Positions 52,418-61,124 of a stretch of 64,000 bases of DNA are shown here, piece after piece. The DNA is from Virgibacillus sp. SK37 (GTDB lineage Bacteria > Bacillota > Bacilli > Bacillales > Amphibacillaceae), in contig NZ_CP007161.1 in the NCBI RefSeq assembly GCF_000725285.1, positions 1,411,911 through 1,475,910 on the forward strand. Direction: 5' to 3'. The notes beneath the pieces were generated by a model. That model was not told the origin of the DNA. It ran no database searches and saw only the letters and a program-made list of their open reading frames with translations. The position numbers and the translations under genes are program-made. Positions within the stretch are counted from its first letter, which is position 1; every line of letters starts with the position of its first letter.

Positions 52418-53326
52418 ATGTCTTTTATTAAGAAAAGCAAAAATAATCGATCGAGTCAGTTGGTTGAGAGTGATAAAACAGAAATGTTGCTGAAGCGAAC
52501 ATTCAATTATTTGCAGGCAGGTTATTCAATTCATTTTACTGGCCCCGCTGGTACAGGTAAAACATCGATTGCACTTGCACTTGCCCGAAAAAGAAAGCGC
52601 CCAGTTATGCTAATTCACGGCAATCATGAAATGAACAACAGGGACTTAATTGGCGATTTTACTGGTTACACAAGTAAAAAAGTGATAGATCAATATGTAC
52701 GTACTGTATACAAGAAAGAAGAAAGTGTATCAGAAACTTGGGAGAATGGGCGTTTACTGGAAGCTGCATTAAATGGATATACACTTGTTTATGATGAATT
52801 TACCCGCTCCCAACCAACAACAAATAATTTATTTCTATCTATCTTGGAAGAAGGAATTATCCCCCTTTATGGAACGAAGTCAATAAAACCATTTGCTCGT
52901 GTTCATCCAGCATTCGCAGTAATTTTCACAAGTAACCCAGCTGAATATGCTGGTGTTTATCAAACACAGGATGCATTATTGGATCGGTTGATTACGATAC
53001 CTGTCTCGTATGATAAACCTGAAGAAGAGGCACATATTGTTGCAGAGAAAAGTGAGCTGGATAAAGAGGAAGCTTTATATATTAGTCAGTTGGTTGCAAC
53101 GTTAAGAGAAAAGTGTAGTTACAATGATGGAAAAGGGCCAAGCCTAAGGTCCTCGCTAATGCTAGCAAGTCTAGCTTCAAAGCAAGACATACCTATCCAA
53201 CCAGAAGATGAAGGTTTTCAACAATTGTGTTTAGACATTTTAACATATCCATTAAGTCAATGTCTGAATGAAGATGATGCACTAAAAGAGGCGAAAAAAG
53301 TAATTATGGAAGAATTGTCAAAGTAA
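52418..53326 (+). CDS. gvpN: GvpN, MoxR-type AAA+ ATPase
   Basis: A 302-aa AAA+ protein required for full-size gas vesicles. Walker A is GPAGTGKTSIAL (about 42-53), Walker B/sensor region is VYDEFTRSQPTTNNLFLSILEE, and the Asn-containing sensor 1 is IFTSNPAEYAGV with an arginine finger near ALLDRLI. ATG 52418 is preferred because TGGAGG ends 7 nt before it; the GTG at 52400 lies inside another ribosome-site-like stretch. Confidence 0.95.
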   Translation: MSFIKKSKNNRSSQLVESDKTEMLLKRTFNYLQAGYSIHFTGPAGTGKTSIALALARKRKRPVMLIHGNHEMNNRDLIGDFTGYTSKKVIDQYVRTVYKKEESVSETWENGRLLEAALNGYTLVYDEFTRSQPTTNNLFLSILEEGIIPLYGTKSIKPFARVHPAFAVIFTSNPAEYAGVYQTQDALLDRLITIPVSYDKPEEEAHIVAEKSELDKEEALYISQLVATLREKCSYNDGKGPSLRSSLMLASLASKQDIPIQPEDEGFQQLCLDILTYPLSQCLNEDDALKEAKKVIMEELSK

Positions 53327-53353
53327 AAGAAGCTAACAAGAGGAGAGAAAATA

Positions 53354-54121
53354 ATGGAACAGCAAGCAGATACAGGTATCTATATATTTTGTGGGGTGGA
53401 AGCAACCAAAGAGGAAGATTTTGGATATGTAGAATTCGAAGGTGAGAAAAGGGCAATTTTTACAATTCATTACGAAAATGCAGCAATGGTGGCGACTGAA
53501 GTGCCAATGAAAATATATCACCCGAACAAGGAAAATCTAATGATGCATCAACAAGTTATTTCAAGAGTGATGGATAAGAATGATACGGTAATTCCTATTA
53601 GTTTTGGAAATGTATTTAAATCCAAGGGAGATGTAGAAATGCTTTTGCAAAATCTATATCCACAATTTACTGAACTGTTTCCTAAGATAAAAGGAAAAAT
53701 AGAGCTTGGATTAAAAGTAATTGGGAAAAAAGAATGGTTGGAAAAACGAGTAAATCAGCATCCGGATATAGATGAAATGACAAAAACAGTACAAGCAAAG
53801 TCAAAAGAAGCTGGGTATTATGACAGAATAAAATTGGGTGGAAAAGCACAGGAATTATTTAACCAGCTGCAGAGCGAAGTCAAAGCAGATATCTTTGAAC
53901 AATTGGAGAAAAAATCAGAAGCAGCCAAAGACAATGATCCAATTAGTGAGACAATGCTCCTAAACGCTTCTTTTTTAGTTGATCGAGAGAATGAGGAAGC
54001 GTTTGATGAAATGGTGAATGAAGCACATGATCGTTGGAAGGATCAGGTCGAATTTAATTATACAGGTCCTTGGCCTGCTTATAATTTTATTAATATACGT
54101 CTAACGGTGGAAGAAGCCTAA
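53354..54121 (+). CDS. gvpF: GvpF (GvpL/GvpF family)
   Basis: A 255-aa gas-vesicle assembly protein. It opens TGIYIFCGVEA, has the charged helical middle with a KSKEAGYYDRIKLGGKAQELF stretch, and ends with the family's FNYTGPWPAYNFINIRL. GvpF binds GvpA and may nucleate the vesicle. It overlaps gvpG by 1 bp and is one of two L/F proteins here. Confidence 0.94.
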   Translation: MEQQADTGIYIFCGVEATKEEDFGYVEFEGEKRAIFTIHYENAAMVATEVPMKIYHPNKENLMMHQQVISRVMDKNDTVIPISFGNVFKSKGDVEMLLQNLYPQFTELFPKIKGKIELGLKVIGKKEWLEKRVNQHPDIDEMTKTVQAKSKEAGYYDRIKLGGKAQELFNQLQSEVKADIFEQLEKKSEAAKDNDPISETMLLNASFLVDRENEEAFDEMVNEAHDRWKDQVEFNYTGPWPAYNFINIRLTVEEA

Positions 54122-54381
54122 TGCTTCACAAACTAGTTACCGGACCTTTGAATATGGTGAAAAAAGTAGGAGAGAAAATACAGGAAGAAGCGGATAAGGA
54201 GTTATATGACCTTCCAACCATTCAAAAGAAACTGGTACAGCTACAAATGAAATATGAACTGCAAGAGCTTCCAGAGGAAGAATATAAGCAACAAGAAGCT
54301 GAGCTTCTAGAACGCTATGAAATAGCAAAAAGAAAAGAACTTGAACAATGGGAAGCATTAACGAAACCTAAGGAAGAGTGA
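54121..54381 (+). CDS. gvpG: GvpG
   Basis: An 86-aa charged helical protein. LVTGPLNMVKKVGEKIQEEADKELYDL at the start is the GvpG hallmark, followed by a long amphipathic helix that ends with LEQWEALTKPKEE. GvpG takes part in the early assembly complex with GvpF/L. Its ATG overlaps the gvpF stop (ATGC at 54121), and it overlaps gvpL slightly. Confidence 0.93.
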   Translation: MLHKLVTGPLNMVKKVGEKIQEEADKELYDLPTIQKKLVQLQMKYELQELPEEEYKQQEAELLERYEIAKRKELEQWEALTKPKEE

Positions 54382-54386
54382 TAGCA

Positions 54387-55205
54387 ATGGAGAAAAAAGT
54401 ATATTTATACGGTTTGATCCCAACAAGTGAATATGAAGAAAGTGTATTGCCGGAAAAAACAGGTTTTGATGAAAAGGAACCAATCTATGCTTTACCGTTG
54501 GACGAAATTACGGCGATTATATGTAACCTTGATGGCAATGTTTATACAGAGTCACTTATTGAGGAAAAGATGAATAATGATTTGGAATGGCTTCAGCACA
54601 AAGCATTTCATCACCATGAAGTGCTTATGCTATTAAATAAACTGTACACAGTTATTCCTTTATCCTTTTGTACGATTTACAACAATGAAGCTAGTTTAAC
54701 TAAATCTATTTTATCCCAAATGGATAATCTGACGGAAACTATTTCTAGTATATATGGAAAAGAAGAGTGGAATGTGAAGGTTTTCTCCGATGATGAAATA
54801 TTAAAAAAGAAGGTAAGCGAAAATAACCCAACTATAGAAGATAAAAGAAAAGAAATTAGTAGTCTATCACCAGGGAGACAGTTTTTTGAAAAAAAGAAAC
54901 TCGACCAATTAGTAGAAAGGGAGCTGGAAAAAGAGAGAGAGCAGCTTTGTAGGCAAATCCATGATGATCTAACAACGTTTGCCGTTCAAGCAGATGTGAA
55001 AAAGAATTGGGACAAAAAAGCAACAGGACGGAAAGACAGCATGGGTTGGAATAGTGTTTATTTATTGGAGAAAAATGAAGTAACCCGGTTTTTGGATAAA
55101 GTAAAAACACGAGAACAAAAAATGGGTGAATTAGGCTTACAAATGGAAGCTACTGGTCCGTGGCCAGCATATCATTTCTCCCGTACGGGTCAGATGGAAA
55201 AGTGA
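54387..55205 (+). CDS. gvpL: GvpL (GvpL/GvpF family)
   Basis: A 272-aa second L/F-family protein. It opens KVYLYGLIPTSEYEE, includes HHEVLMLLNKLYTVIPLSFCTIYNN and the charged central helix, and ends ATGPWPAYHFSRTG. L proteins interact with several Gvp partners. ATG 54387 is chosen, with AAGGAAGAG upstream, over the in-frame GTG at 54378. Confidence 0.93.
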   Translation: MEKKVYLYGLIPTSEYEESVLPEKTGFDEKEPIYALPLDEITAIICNLDGNVYTESLIEEKMNNDLEWLQHKAFHHHEVLMLLNKLYTVIPLSFCTIYNNEASLTKSILSQMDNLTETISSIYGKEEWNVKVFSDDEILKKKVSENNPTIEDKRKEISSLSPGRQFFEKKKLDQLVERELEKEREQLCRQIHDDLTTFAVQADVKKNWDKKATGRKDSMGWNSVYLLEKNEVTRFLDKVKTREQKMGELGLQMEATGPWPAYHFSRTGQMEK

Positions 55206-55215
55206 GGGGATAGAG

Positions 55216-55494
55216 ATGCCTTCTGTAAGAGAAACAATTGAAAACAAAGAAGTAGGATTAATTGATATTTTAGACGTCATTCTTGATAAAGGGGTTGCTA
55301 TAAAAGGAGATTTAATCATTTCCATTGCCGGTGTAGACCTTGTCTATCTTGATTTACGTGTATTAATTTCTTCCGTAGAGACGTTAGTGCAATCCTATGA
55401 GAGTAATCGAAAGGATGTCACTTCTGATCAGTTCGATGAAGAAAGGAGGGCGTTAGTTGATGCAACCGGCCAGCCAAACAAATGGACGGATTAA
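55216..55494 (+). CDS. gvpS: GvpS, GvpA-like minor structural protein
   Basis: A 92-aa protein with a GvpA-like core (LIDILDVILDKGVAIKGDLIISIAGVDLVYLDLRVLISSVETL) but divergent flanks and a longer polar C-tail. In B. megaterium GvpS sits between gvpL and gvpK, as here. Start ATG follows GAGGGGATAGAG; its 3' end overlaps gvpK by 35 bp. Confidence 0.93.
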   Translation: MPSVRETIENKEVGLIDILDVILDKGVAIKGDLIISIAGVDLVYLDLRVLISSVETLVQSYESNRKDVTSDQFDEERRALVDATGQPNKWTD

Positions 55495-55744
55495 CTTGGA
55501 TCCGGATAATGCAGAAGATGGTTTAGCACAGCTTGTTATGACTGTTATTGAATTACTCCGGCAAATAGTGGAAAGACATGCGATGAGACGGGTTGAAGGT
55601 GGAACGCTTTCTGATCAACAAATTGAAGATCTTGGCGTTGCTTTGATGAATTTGGAAGAGAAGATGGAAGAGCTGAAGGAAGTATTTGGCTTGGATGCAG
55701 AGGACTTGAATATTGATCTCGGCCCGTTAGGAAATTTATTATAA
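55460..55744 (+). CDS. gvpK: GvpK
   Basis: A 94-aa protein of the GvpK family. Typical elements are RINLDPDNAEDGLAQLVMTVIELLRQIVERHAMRRVEGG and FGLDAEDLNIDLGPLGNLL. ATG 55460 is chosen, with AAAGGAGGG 9 nt upstream, over the TTG three bases before it, and matches the MQP opening of the family. GvpK is needed for gas-vesicle assembly. Confidence 0.95.
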   Translation: MQPASQTNGRINLDPDNAEDGLAQLVMTVIELLRQIVERHAMRRVEGGTLSDQQIEDLGVALMNLEEKMEELKEVFGLDAEDLNIDLGPLGNLL

Positions 55745-55827
55745 GCTGCAAAAAACTGCTAAAGTAATTTTTCTAATAGGAAAAACGAAGTCAATTAAAA
55801 ATTGAATTATACGAAAGGAGGAACATC

Positions 55828-56163
55828 ATGGCTGTTGAACATCCTATGCAATCGAGTACGATTGTTGATGTACTGGAAAAAGTATTGGACAAAGGAGTAG
55901 TTATAGCCGGTGATATTCGTGTAGGTATTGCGGATGTAGAACTACTGACAATAAAAATACGTTTGATTGTAGCATCTGTAGACAAAGCTAAAGAAATTGG
56001 TATGGACTGGTGGGAAACTGATCCTTATTTAAGTTCAAAGGCAAATGAAAACACTCAAGCATTAGAGGAAGAAAACAAATTACTAAAGGATCGGCTTGAT
56101 GCACTTGAGAATCAAATGACTACCAATAATAGAATAGCCACAGAATCAAATACGGAGGGATAA
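55828..56163 (+). CDS. gvpJ: GvpJ, GvpA-like minor structural protein
   Basis: A 111-aa protein: a GvpA-type core (TIVDVLEKVLDKGVVIAGDIRVGIADVELLTIKIRLIVASVDKA) with a coiled-coil C-tail (ENTQALEEENKLLKDRLDALENQM). J proteins are proposed to form the vesicle tip. Start ATG follows GAAAGGAGG; 3 bp separate it from gvpT. Confidence 0.94.
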   Translation: MAVEHPMQSSTIVDVLEKVLDKGVVIAGDIRVGIADVELLTIKIRLIVASVDKAKEIGMDWWETDPYLSSKANENTQALEEENKLLKDRLDALENQMTTNNRIATESNTEG

Positions 56164-56166
56164 AAA

Positions 56167-56961
56167 ATGACTGAAGAAAACAAACAGAACGAAACAGAGC
56201 TTACTAACAATGAGGAAGCAAACAAAAAAAACAACCCTATTGGGAGAGCAGCAGCCGGTGGTATACTTGGTGCCGCAGTTGGTTATATGTCAGCTGAAGA
56301 AAATCGCCAGAAACTAACCAAGGCTGTAAATGAGAAAAGCTCTGATCTGGGTTCGAAAACTAAAAATAAATGGAAGCAATTAAAAGATTCAAGTAAGGAT
56401 AAAACAAGTCAGGCACTCAAGGATGTAAAAACATCTACCGTAAATATGTTCTCTAAAAAAGACCAGGAAGATGATAAAGAAAATGGGGAGGACCAGGATC
56501 AATCTGATCAACAGGCAGAAGAAAATGAAGAAACCTACGAAAATTTAAAACAGGAGAATCAACAACTGACAAATCGCTTGGATAATTTAGAGGAAAAAAT
56601 GAACAAGCTATTGGAAGTAAGTGGTGCTAATTCAGAGGACGCTGAGCAAAAGGAATCAGATGAAGAAACTGAGGAAAATGATTTGACTTCTGAAGAGGAG
56701 CAAGAACAAGAGGGTACGGACCGCTCTGAAGAGGAAGATAGCCAAGAAGATAAAGAGTCAGATATAAAAAAGAAAGAAAATAAAAAAGAAGAGAAGGCTA
56801 CTAATAAGAAATCTAGCACAAATAAAAAAGGGAAGAAAGATAAACAGAAGGAAGAGAGTAATAAACAAGCCAGCAAGAATAAAGATGGCAATACACCGAA
56901 AGAAGCAGACGCTGAGGAAGAAGAAACAGCATTAACTAAAAATGATGATACTTCAGCATAG
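56167..56961 (+). CDS. gvpT: GvpT (YtxH-type) with extended acidic/lysine-rich tail
   Basis: A 264-aa protein. An N-terminal disordered part leads into RAAAGGILGAAVGYMSAEE (small Gly/Ala helix), a Lys/Ser-rich part, the coiled coil YENLKQENQQLTNRLDNLEEKMNKLL (about 121-146), which mirrors gvpP, and then about 115 residues of very low complexity, first acidic (DEETEEND, SEEEQEQEG) then Lys/Asn-rich (KKKENKKEEK). The tail is far longer than in gvpP and probably disordered. Assigned by order, before gvpU. Confidence 0.85.
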   Translation: MTEENKQNETELTNNEEANKKNNPIGRAAAGGILGAAVGYMSAEENRQKLTKAVNEKSSDLGSKTKNKWKQLKDSSKDKTSQALKDVKTSTVNMFSKKDQEDDKENGEDQDQSDQQAEENEETYENLKQENQQLTNRLDNLEEKMNKLLEVSGANSEDAEQKESDEETEENDLTSEEEQEQEGTDRSEEEDSQEDKESDIKKKENKKEEKATNKKSSTNKKGKKDKQKEESNKQASKNKDGNTPKEADAEEEETALTKNDDTSA

Positions 56962-56990
56962 TACTATAAATAGAGCAGGGAGAGATAGCA

Positions 56991-57398
56991 ATGAGTGAAA
57001 ATTCGAAGGATAATATTTTGGAGTTTTTCGTAACAGCTGCAAATAAACATGATTTTGAACTGGATATTTCCTTGCTGGTTCATGGAGCTATTGTAACGGG
57101 TACACTAATTTCTGCTACAGAGTATTTTGATAATATGAGTCAATCCTTTGAGGATGGTAGCGAAATCTCTCAGAAAGTAAGTCAGCAGCTTTCACAAGCA
57201 GGTGAGTCAGTCGATTCCGGTAATCAACAAGAAGTAAATTATATTCATTTAAAAAATACAAAGATTTATTGTGGTGACAGTAAACCCACTCCGTCAAAAG
57301 GAGAAATTTTATGGCGTGGTAAGCTAGTAGAAGTTGATAGTTTTTTCTTGGGAAGAATAGCTGAGCCTAAGTCCAAAAGCAAAAATGATGATAAATAA
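56991..57398 (+). CDS. gvpU: GvpU
   Basis: A 135-aa protein of the GvpU family, the last gene of the cluster. It opens SENSKDNILEFFVTAANKHDFELDISLLVHG and has a beta-rich body ending WRGKLVEVDSFFLGRIAEPK. In B. megaterium GvpU has a role in clustering gas vesicles and shows phase-separation behaviour. A convergent terminator follows. Confidence 0.92.
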   Translation: MSENSKDNILEFFVTAANKHDFELDISLLVHGAIVTGTLISATEYFDNMSQSFEDGSEISQKVSQQLSQAGESVDSGNQQEVNYIHLKNTKIYCGDSKPTPSKGEILWRGKLVEVDSFFLGRIAEPKSKSKNDDK

Positions 57399-57401
57399 TC
57401 A

Positions 57402-57438
57402 AAAACGCATCTCCCGCTCAATATTGGAGGTGCGTTTT
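57402..57438. terminator. Bidirectional terminator after gvpU
   Basis: AAAACGCATCTCC (57402-57414) pairs with GGAGGTGCGTTTT (57426-57438), with one G.T pair, and both ends carry short T/A runs. It separates gvpU from the convergent glycosylase-like gene. Confidence 0.85.
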
Positions 57439-57450
57439 GAAGGTTAAAGC

Positions 57451-57834
57451 TCAATTGTAATCCAACTCAATTCCTTTTTCTTTTAGATTTTCAATGCATT
57501 CTTGTAAATATTTTTGGTTATGCTCACCATATATAGGGGAACTAGCTTTTTGATGTTGCTCTTTTATTTCTGTTTCATCATAAGGTGAGCAGCTTTTCCC
57601 TCGATATGCCGGATGCTCCCATAATCGGTCAATTTGATAACCACGACGTTTCATTTCAGTGATAATCTTCATATGATAGTTGTAAAGCAGATAAGGTGAA
57701 TAGTTGAACACATAGTTTACTGTGCTATGTTTCTTCCCCCATCCATTTCCTCTTAACGCACAGCATTCCCTATGCTGGCCAAGTAATTGCTGACGAGGTA
57801 AATATGTAATTAAATCTTCATGCCAAAGGCGCAT
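57451..57834 (-). CDS. Pyrimidine-dimer glycosylase-like protein (T4 endonuclease V/TIGR02328 type)
   Basis: A 127-aa protein related to the DenV/pyrimidine-dimer-excision fold (TIGR02328). Family features: the N-terminal MRLWHEDL, LLGQHRECCALRG with the basic pair near the DNA-binding cleft, and HSTVNYVFNYSPYLLYNYHMKIITEMKRRGYQID. If active it would cut at cyclobutane pyrimidine dimers, a UV-repair role alongside SplB, but the catalytic N-terminal Thr of T4 endonuclease V is not obvious here (Met-Arg start), so activity is uncertain. Confidence 0.75.
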   Translation of the reverse strand: MRLWHEDLITYLPRQQLLGQHRECCALRGNGWGKKHSTVNYVFNYSPYLLYNYHMKIITEMKRRGYQIDRLWEHPAYRGKSCSPYDETEIKEQHQKASSPIYGEHNQKYLQECIENLKEKGIELDYN

Positions 57835-57990
57835 CCTGCATTCTCCTTATATATATTTGTTGATAGTTACTTATGTTTTGACATAGATATTAGCTATATA
57901 GAGAATACCCTATATGGCTAACGTTTAATCATATCCGTTACGGGTATGTTTTACTATACTAATTTTTACTTATTGTATGGAGGTGATCGT

Positions 57991-58647
57991 TTGCTAACAA
58001 CGATTTCTTGGATTGCTCTAGGAATCGGTATAATTAGTTCCATCATCATTATCATTGATGTAATGAAACATCCGCAAATGATGACCATTATGAATGTGGT
58101 GTGGCCAATTAATGGCTGGTTTTTTGGGCCATTTGCCATATGGAGTTATTTTAAGTGGGGTAGATTAAAGGCAAAGGATTATGATGGAGAAGATAATAGA
58201 GGCAAAGGTGCCCAAGTATTCATGTCAACAAGTCATTGTTCATCAGGCTGTACGCTTGGCGATGCTGCAGGTGTCCCAATAGTCATGTTGACAGGCTTTA
58301 CACTGCTCGGCACAACTTTATTTGCACATTATGTAGTCCAGTTCACATTAGCATATATTTTTGGGATTCTTTTTCAATTTTATGCTATCTATCCAATGTA
58401 TAAAGAAGCAGGAGTAATGGAGAATTTAAAAAATGCTATTAAAGCTGATACATGGTCATTAATTATGTTTGAAATTGGCATGTTTGGTTGGATGGCAATT
58501 GTTCATTATGTCTTATTTGCTCAGCCACCAAAACCTACTGAAGCAACATACTGGTTTATGATGCAAATTGCCATGATACTCGGTTTCCTCACTAGTTATC
58601 CCGCAAATTGGATTTTAGTTAAAAAAGGAATTAAAGAAGAAATGTAA
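57991..58647 (+). CDS. DUF4396 membrane protein
   Basis: A 218-aa integral membrane protein with about six hydrophobic segments. The DUF4396 signature is visible as TSHCSSGCTLGDAAGVP near residue 81, where His and two Cys could bind a metal. Function unknown. TTG 57991 is chosen because GGAGGTGAT lies 4 nt upstream, and the longer frame to 57946 would contain that site. Confidence 0.82.
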   Translation: MLTTISWIALGIGIISSIIIIIDVMKHPQMMTIMNVVWPINGWFFGPFAIWSYFKWGRLKAKDYDGEDNRGKGAQVFMSTSHCSSGCTLGDAAGVPIVMLTGFTLLGTTLFAHYVVQFTLAYIFGILFQFYAIYPMYKEAGVMENLKNAIKADTWSLIMFEIGMFGWMAIVHYVLFAQPPKPTEATYWFMMQIAMILGFLTSYPANWILVKKGIKEEM

Positions 58648-58771
58648 GTAACATAGCTCATTGGGGGACTCCCAATGAGCTTTTTATATAATAGTCATTT
58701 CCATAAAACACCTCGCTCATGAATGAATTTTACTTTAAAGGATAAAATAATCCATAAATGGAGGTTAGTAT

Positions 58772-58969
58772 ATGAGCGAAGAAAATATGTCTAATTTGAA
58801 CGAAGATCCACTTATGAAGCAAGCACAGCAATCAGGCTTAACGTACAATCAAGCAAAAGAATTTATTGCTAAAACTACTGGTGGTCACGGTACTAATATT
58901 TATAGCAATACCAATGTGGAAGAAGTGAAAAGAAAGAATCAGGAGTCCATGGATAACCGAACTACATGA
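58772..58969 (+). CDS. Gamma-type small acid-soluble spore protein-like
   Basis: A 65-aa, hydrophilic, basic/Asn/Gln-rich protein. The segment SNTNVEEVKRKNQESM matches the repeated TNVQAVKQANAQS motif of gamma-type SASP (SspE), with one copy instead of two. Such proteins are amino-acid reserves or DNA protectants in the spore core. The start ATG follows AATGGAGG. A plausible but short member; it could instead be another small sporulation protein. Confidence 0.65.
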   Translation: MSEENMSNLNEDPLMKQAQQSGLTYNQAKEFIAKTTGGHGTNIYSNTNVEEVKRKNQESMDNRTT

Positions 58970-58988
58970 ACAATGGTGACACTACATG

Positions 58989-59025
58989 AAAACGATCATT
59001 CTCATTATAGATGATCGCTTTATAT
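58989..59025 (+). terminator. Terminator after the SASP-like gene
   Basis: AACGATCAT pairs with ATGATCGCTT around TCTCATTATAG, followed by TATATTTT. Confidence 0.75.
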
Positions 59026-59081
59026 TTTATCCTTTCAGCTTAATCGGCAGTGAAAAAGCTTATCCACCGCACTAATGCCTA

Positions 59082-59113
59082 ATAAAAATGGAAGGCAGTG
59101 TTTCCTGCCTTCC
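59082..59113 (-). terminator. Terminator of the excisionase-type gene
   Basis: GGAAGGCAG/CTGCCTTCC (59090-59113) with a TGTTTC loop; on the minus strand ATTTTTATT follows. Confidence 0.82.
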
Positions 59114-59148
59114 CCATCAAATCAATCCTGTAAAAATTGGACGTCTTT

Positions 59149-59331
59149 CTATAGACGTTCTCCGTTTTTCAATCGTTCGATAAATTCATTTAAGTCCTCT
59201 TTTTTTACTCTCCAATGTCTTCCAATTTTAAATCCAGGAATCTTTCCTTCCTGAACAAGCTTATATGTCGTCATTTCACTGAGTTGCAGATATTCAGCCA
59301 CCTGTGAAACAGTCATAATTTCCGGTGTCAT
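59149..59331 (-). CDS. Small excisionase-family helix-turn-helix protein
   Basis: A 60-aa winged-helix protein with the MerR/Xis-type excisionase motif: MTVSQVAEYLQLSEMTTYKLVQEG, then IPGFKIGRHWRVKKEDLNEFIE. It binds DNA through a single domain and has no effector domain. No integrase or phage gene is nearby, so a transcriptional role is more likely than excision. It is monocistronic and ends in a terminator. Start ATG follows AGGCGACCTAA. Confidence 0.85.
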   Translation of the reverse strand: MTPEIMTVSQVAEYLQLSEMTTYKLVQEGKIPGFKIGRHWRVKKEDLNEFIERLKNGERL

Positions 59332-59635
59332 TTAGGTCGCCTCCAAACAATTAACCTATAGTTATCATATCATAAAGTTATTGTCTTTTTACAAAAATAA
59401 TAAATAAATAGACTCCATTATAAATGGTTATAAATGAGTATAAGGTATTGTGTGTTTAATAAAATATAGGCGTTAAATGAAGAAAATAAAAGAAAACGGG
59501 CGTATTTTGACAATGACAGCGCTTTACAGACGTTTGGTAATCTTTCTGCCATATGGTATGATTCATTTTGTTGTACACGGAACATGCTTTTGTGATGCAC
59601 AAAAGTTAACTTTTAAATGAAAAAGAGGTGCTGTA

Positions 59636-61096
59636 TTGAATACGCAAAAATTGACACAGGAATGGTTTGGCAATATAAGGGGAGATATCCTATCAGGTAT
59701 TGTTGTAGCATTGGCATTAATACCAGAAGCAATTGCATTTTCCATTATCGCTGGGGTTGACCCTATGGTTGGATTGTATGCTTCCTTCTGTATTGCGGTG
59801 GTTATTGCAATAGTAGGTGGGCGTCCGGGAATGATATCTGCAGCTACAGGTGCCATGGCATTATTGATGGTTACATTGGTTGCTGAGCATGGCTTGCAAT
59901 ATTTATTTGCCGCAACAATCTTAACAGGAATCTTTCAAATATTATTTGGAGTTTTTAAACTTGCTAGAGTAATGAAGTTCGTACCACGTTCGGTGATGGT
60001 AGGCTTTGTTAATTCGCTTGCAATATTAATATTTACCGCCCAGCTACAACATTTTGTAGGAGAAAGCTGGATTATGTATGCATTAGTTGCATTGACATTG
60101 GCAATTATTTATATTTTTCCGCGCATTACTAAAGCTGTGCCATCGACACTTGTAGCAATTATAGTAGTTACTGCCATTGCAATTTATGGTAATTTAAATG
60201 TAGGTACTGTAGGTGATATGGGTGCACTTACACAGGAACTACCTGTCTTCCTAATTCCTTCTATACCGTTTACTTGGGAGACTTTAACGATTATCCTTCC
60301 TTATTCCTTGTCATTAGCGATTGTTGGTCTATTAGAATCTTTATTGACTGCTAATATTGTAGATGATGCGACGGATACAGAAAGTGACAAAAACAGAGAA
60401 AGCCGTGGCCAGGGTATTGCAAATATTGTGGCTGGATTCTTTGGCGGAATGGCCGGTTGTGCGATGATTGGTCAATCTGTTATTAACGTAAAATCAGGTG
60501 GAAGAGGTCGTTTATCTGCTTTGGTGGCAGGTGGATTTCTCATGTTTCTCATTATTGTAATGGGAGGACTTGTTGTACAGATTCCAATGGCTGCGTTGGC
60601 TGGTGTAATGATTATGGTATCTATAAGTACATTTGACTGGGCATCTGTGAAAAACTTAAATAAACTACCCCGTACTGACGCACTTGTTATGGTGACAACT
60701 GTAGGGATTGTACTTGCAACTCATAATCTTTCTATAGGTGTATTAGCAGGAGTGTTATTAAGTGCTATTTTCTTTGCGGCAAAAATTTCACGCGTAAAAG
60801 TGACAGAGGAATTAGTGGATAATGATCAGAAAAAAATCTACCATGTGAATGGCCAATTATTTTTTGCATCTGTAAACGATTTTCCCAAAAAGTTTAATTA
60901 TATGGATATAGTTAATGAGGTTGAAATAGATTTAAGTAATGCACATCTTTGGGATGATTCTGCAGTCGGTGCTTTAGACAGAATAGAAATGAAATTTGAA
61001 CAGAATGGTATCCAAGTTTCTTACCGAGGATTAAATGAAGAAAGTATGCATTTGAAAAAGCAAATAGGTGGATTATCAAAAGCATCTGGACATTAA
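59636..61096 (+). CDS. SulP-family anion permease with STAS domain
   Basis: A 486-aa transporter with about 10-12 membrane helices and a C-terminal cytoplasmic STAS domain (about 400-486: [22 protein letters not shown]). SulP motifs near the N-terminus ([23 protein letters not shown]) and the central [15 protein letters not shown] are conserved. Substrate may be sulfate or bicarbonate; BicA/SLC26-type bicarbonate import is common in Gram-positives. It pairs with a Usp gene 28 bp downstream, a frequent arrangement. TTG start after AGAGGTG. Confidence 0.88.
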   Translation: MNTQKLTQEWFGNIRGDILSGIVVALALIPEAIAFSIIAGVDPMVGLYASFCIAVVIAIVGGRPGMISAATGAMALLMVTLVAEHGLQYLFAATILTGIFQILFGVFKLARVMKFVPRSVMVGFVNSLAILIFTAQLQHFVGESWIMYALVALTLAIIYIFPRITKAVPSTLVAIIVVTAIAIYGNLNVGTVGDMGALTQELPVFLIPSIPFTWETLTIILPYSLSLAIVGLLESLLTANIVDDATDTESDKNRESRGQGIANIVAGFFGGMAGCAMIGQSVINVKSGGRGRLSALVAGGFLMFLIIVMGGLVVQIPMAALAGVMIMVSISTFDWASVKNLNKLPRTDALVMVTTVGIVLATHNLSIGVLAGVLLSAIFFAAKISRVKVTEELVDNDQKKIYHVNGQLFFASVNDFPKKFNYMDIVNEVEIDLSNAHLWDDSAVGALDRIEMKFEQNGIQVSYRGLNEESMHLKKQIGGLSKASGH

Positions 61097-61124
61097 TTTT
61101 ATAATTTAAAACGAGGTGAAGAAT

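Noticed and set aside
56559-56891. A long minus-strand frame opposite gvpT.
   Set aside because: It reflects the low-complexity Lys/Glu coding of gvpT; the resulting Ser/Phe/Leu-rich protein is not plausible.
59149-59331. Integrated element marked by an excisionase gene.
   Set aside because: No integrase, attachment repeats or phage genes were found around it.
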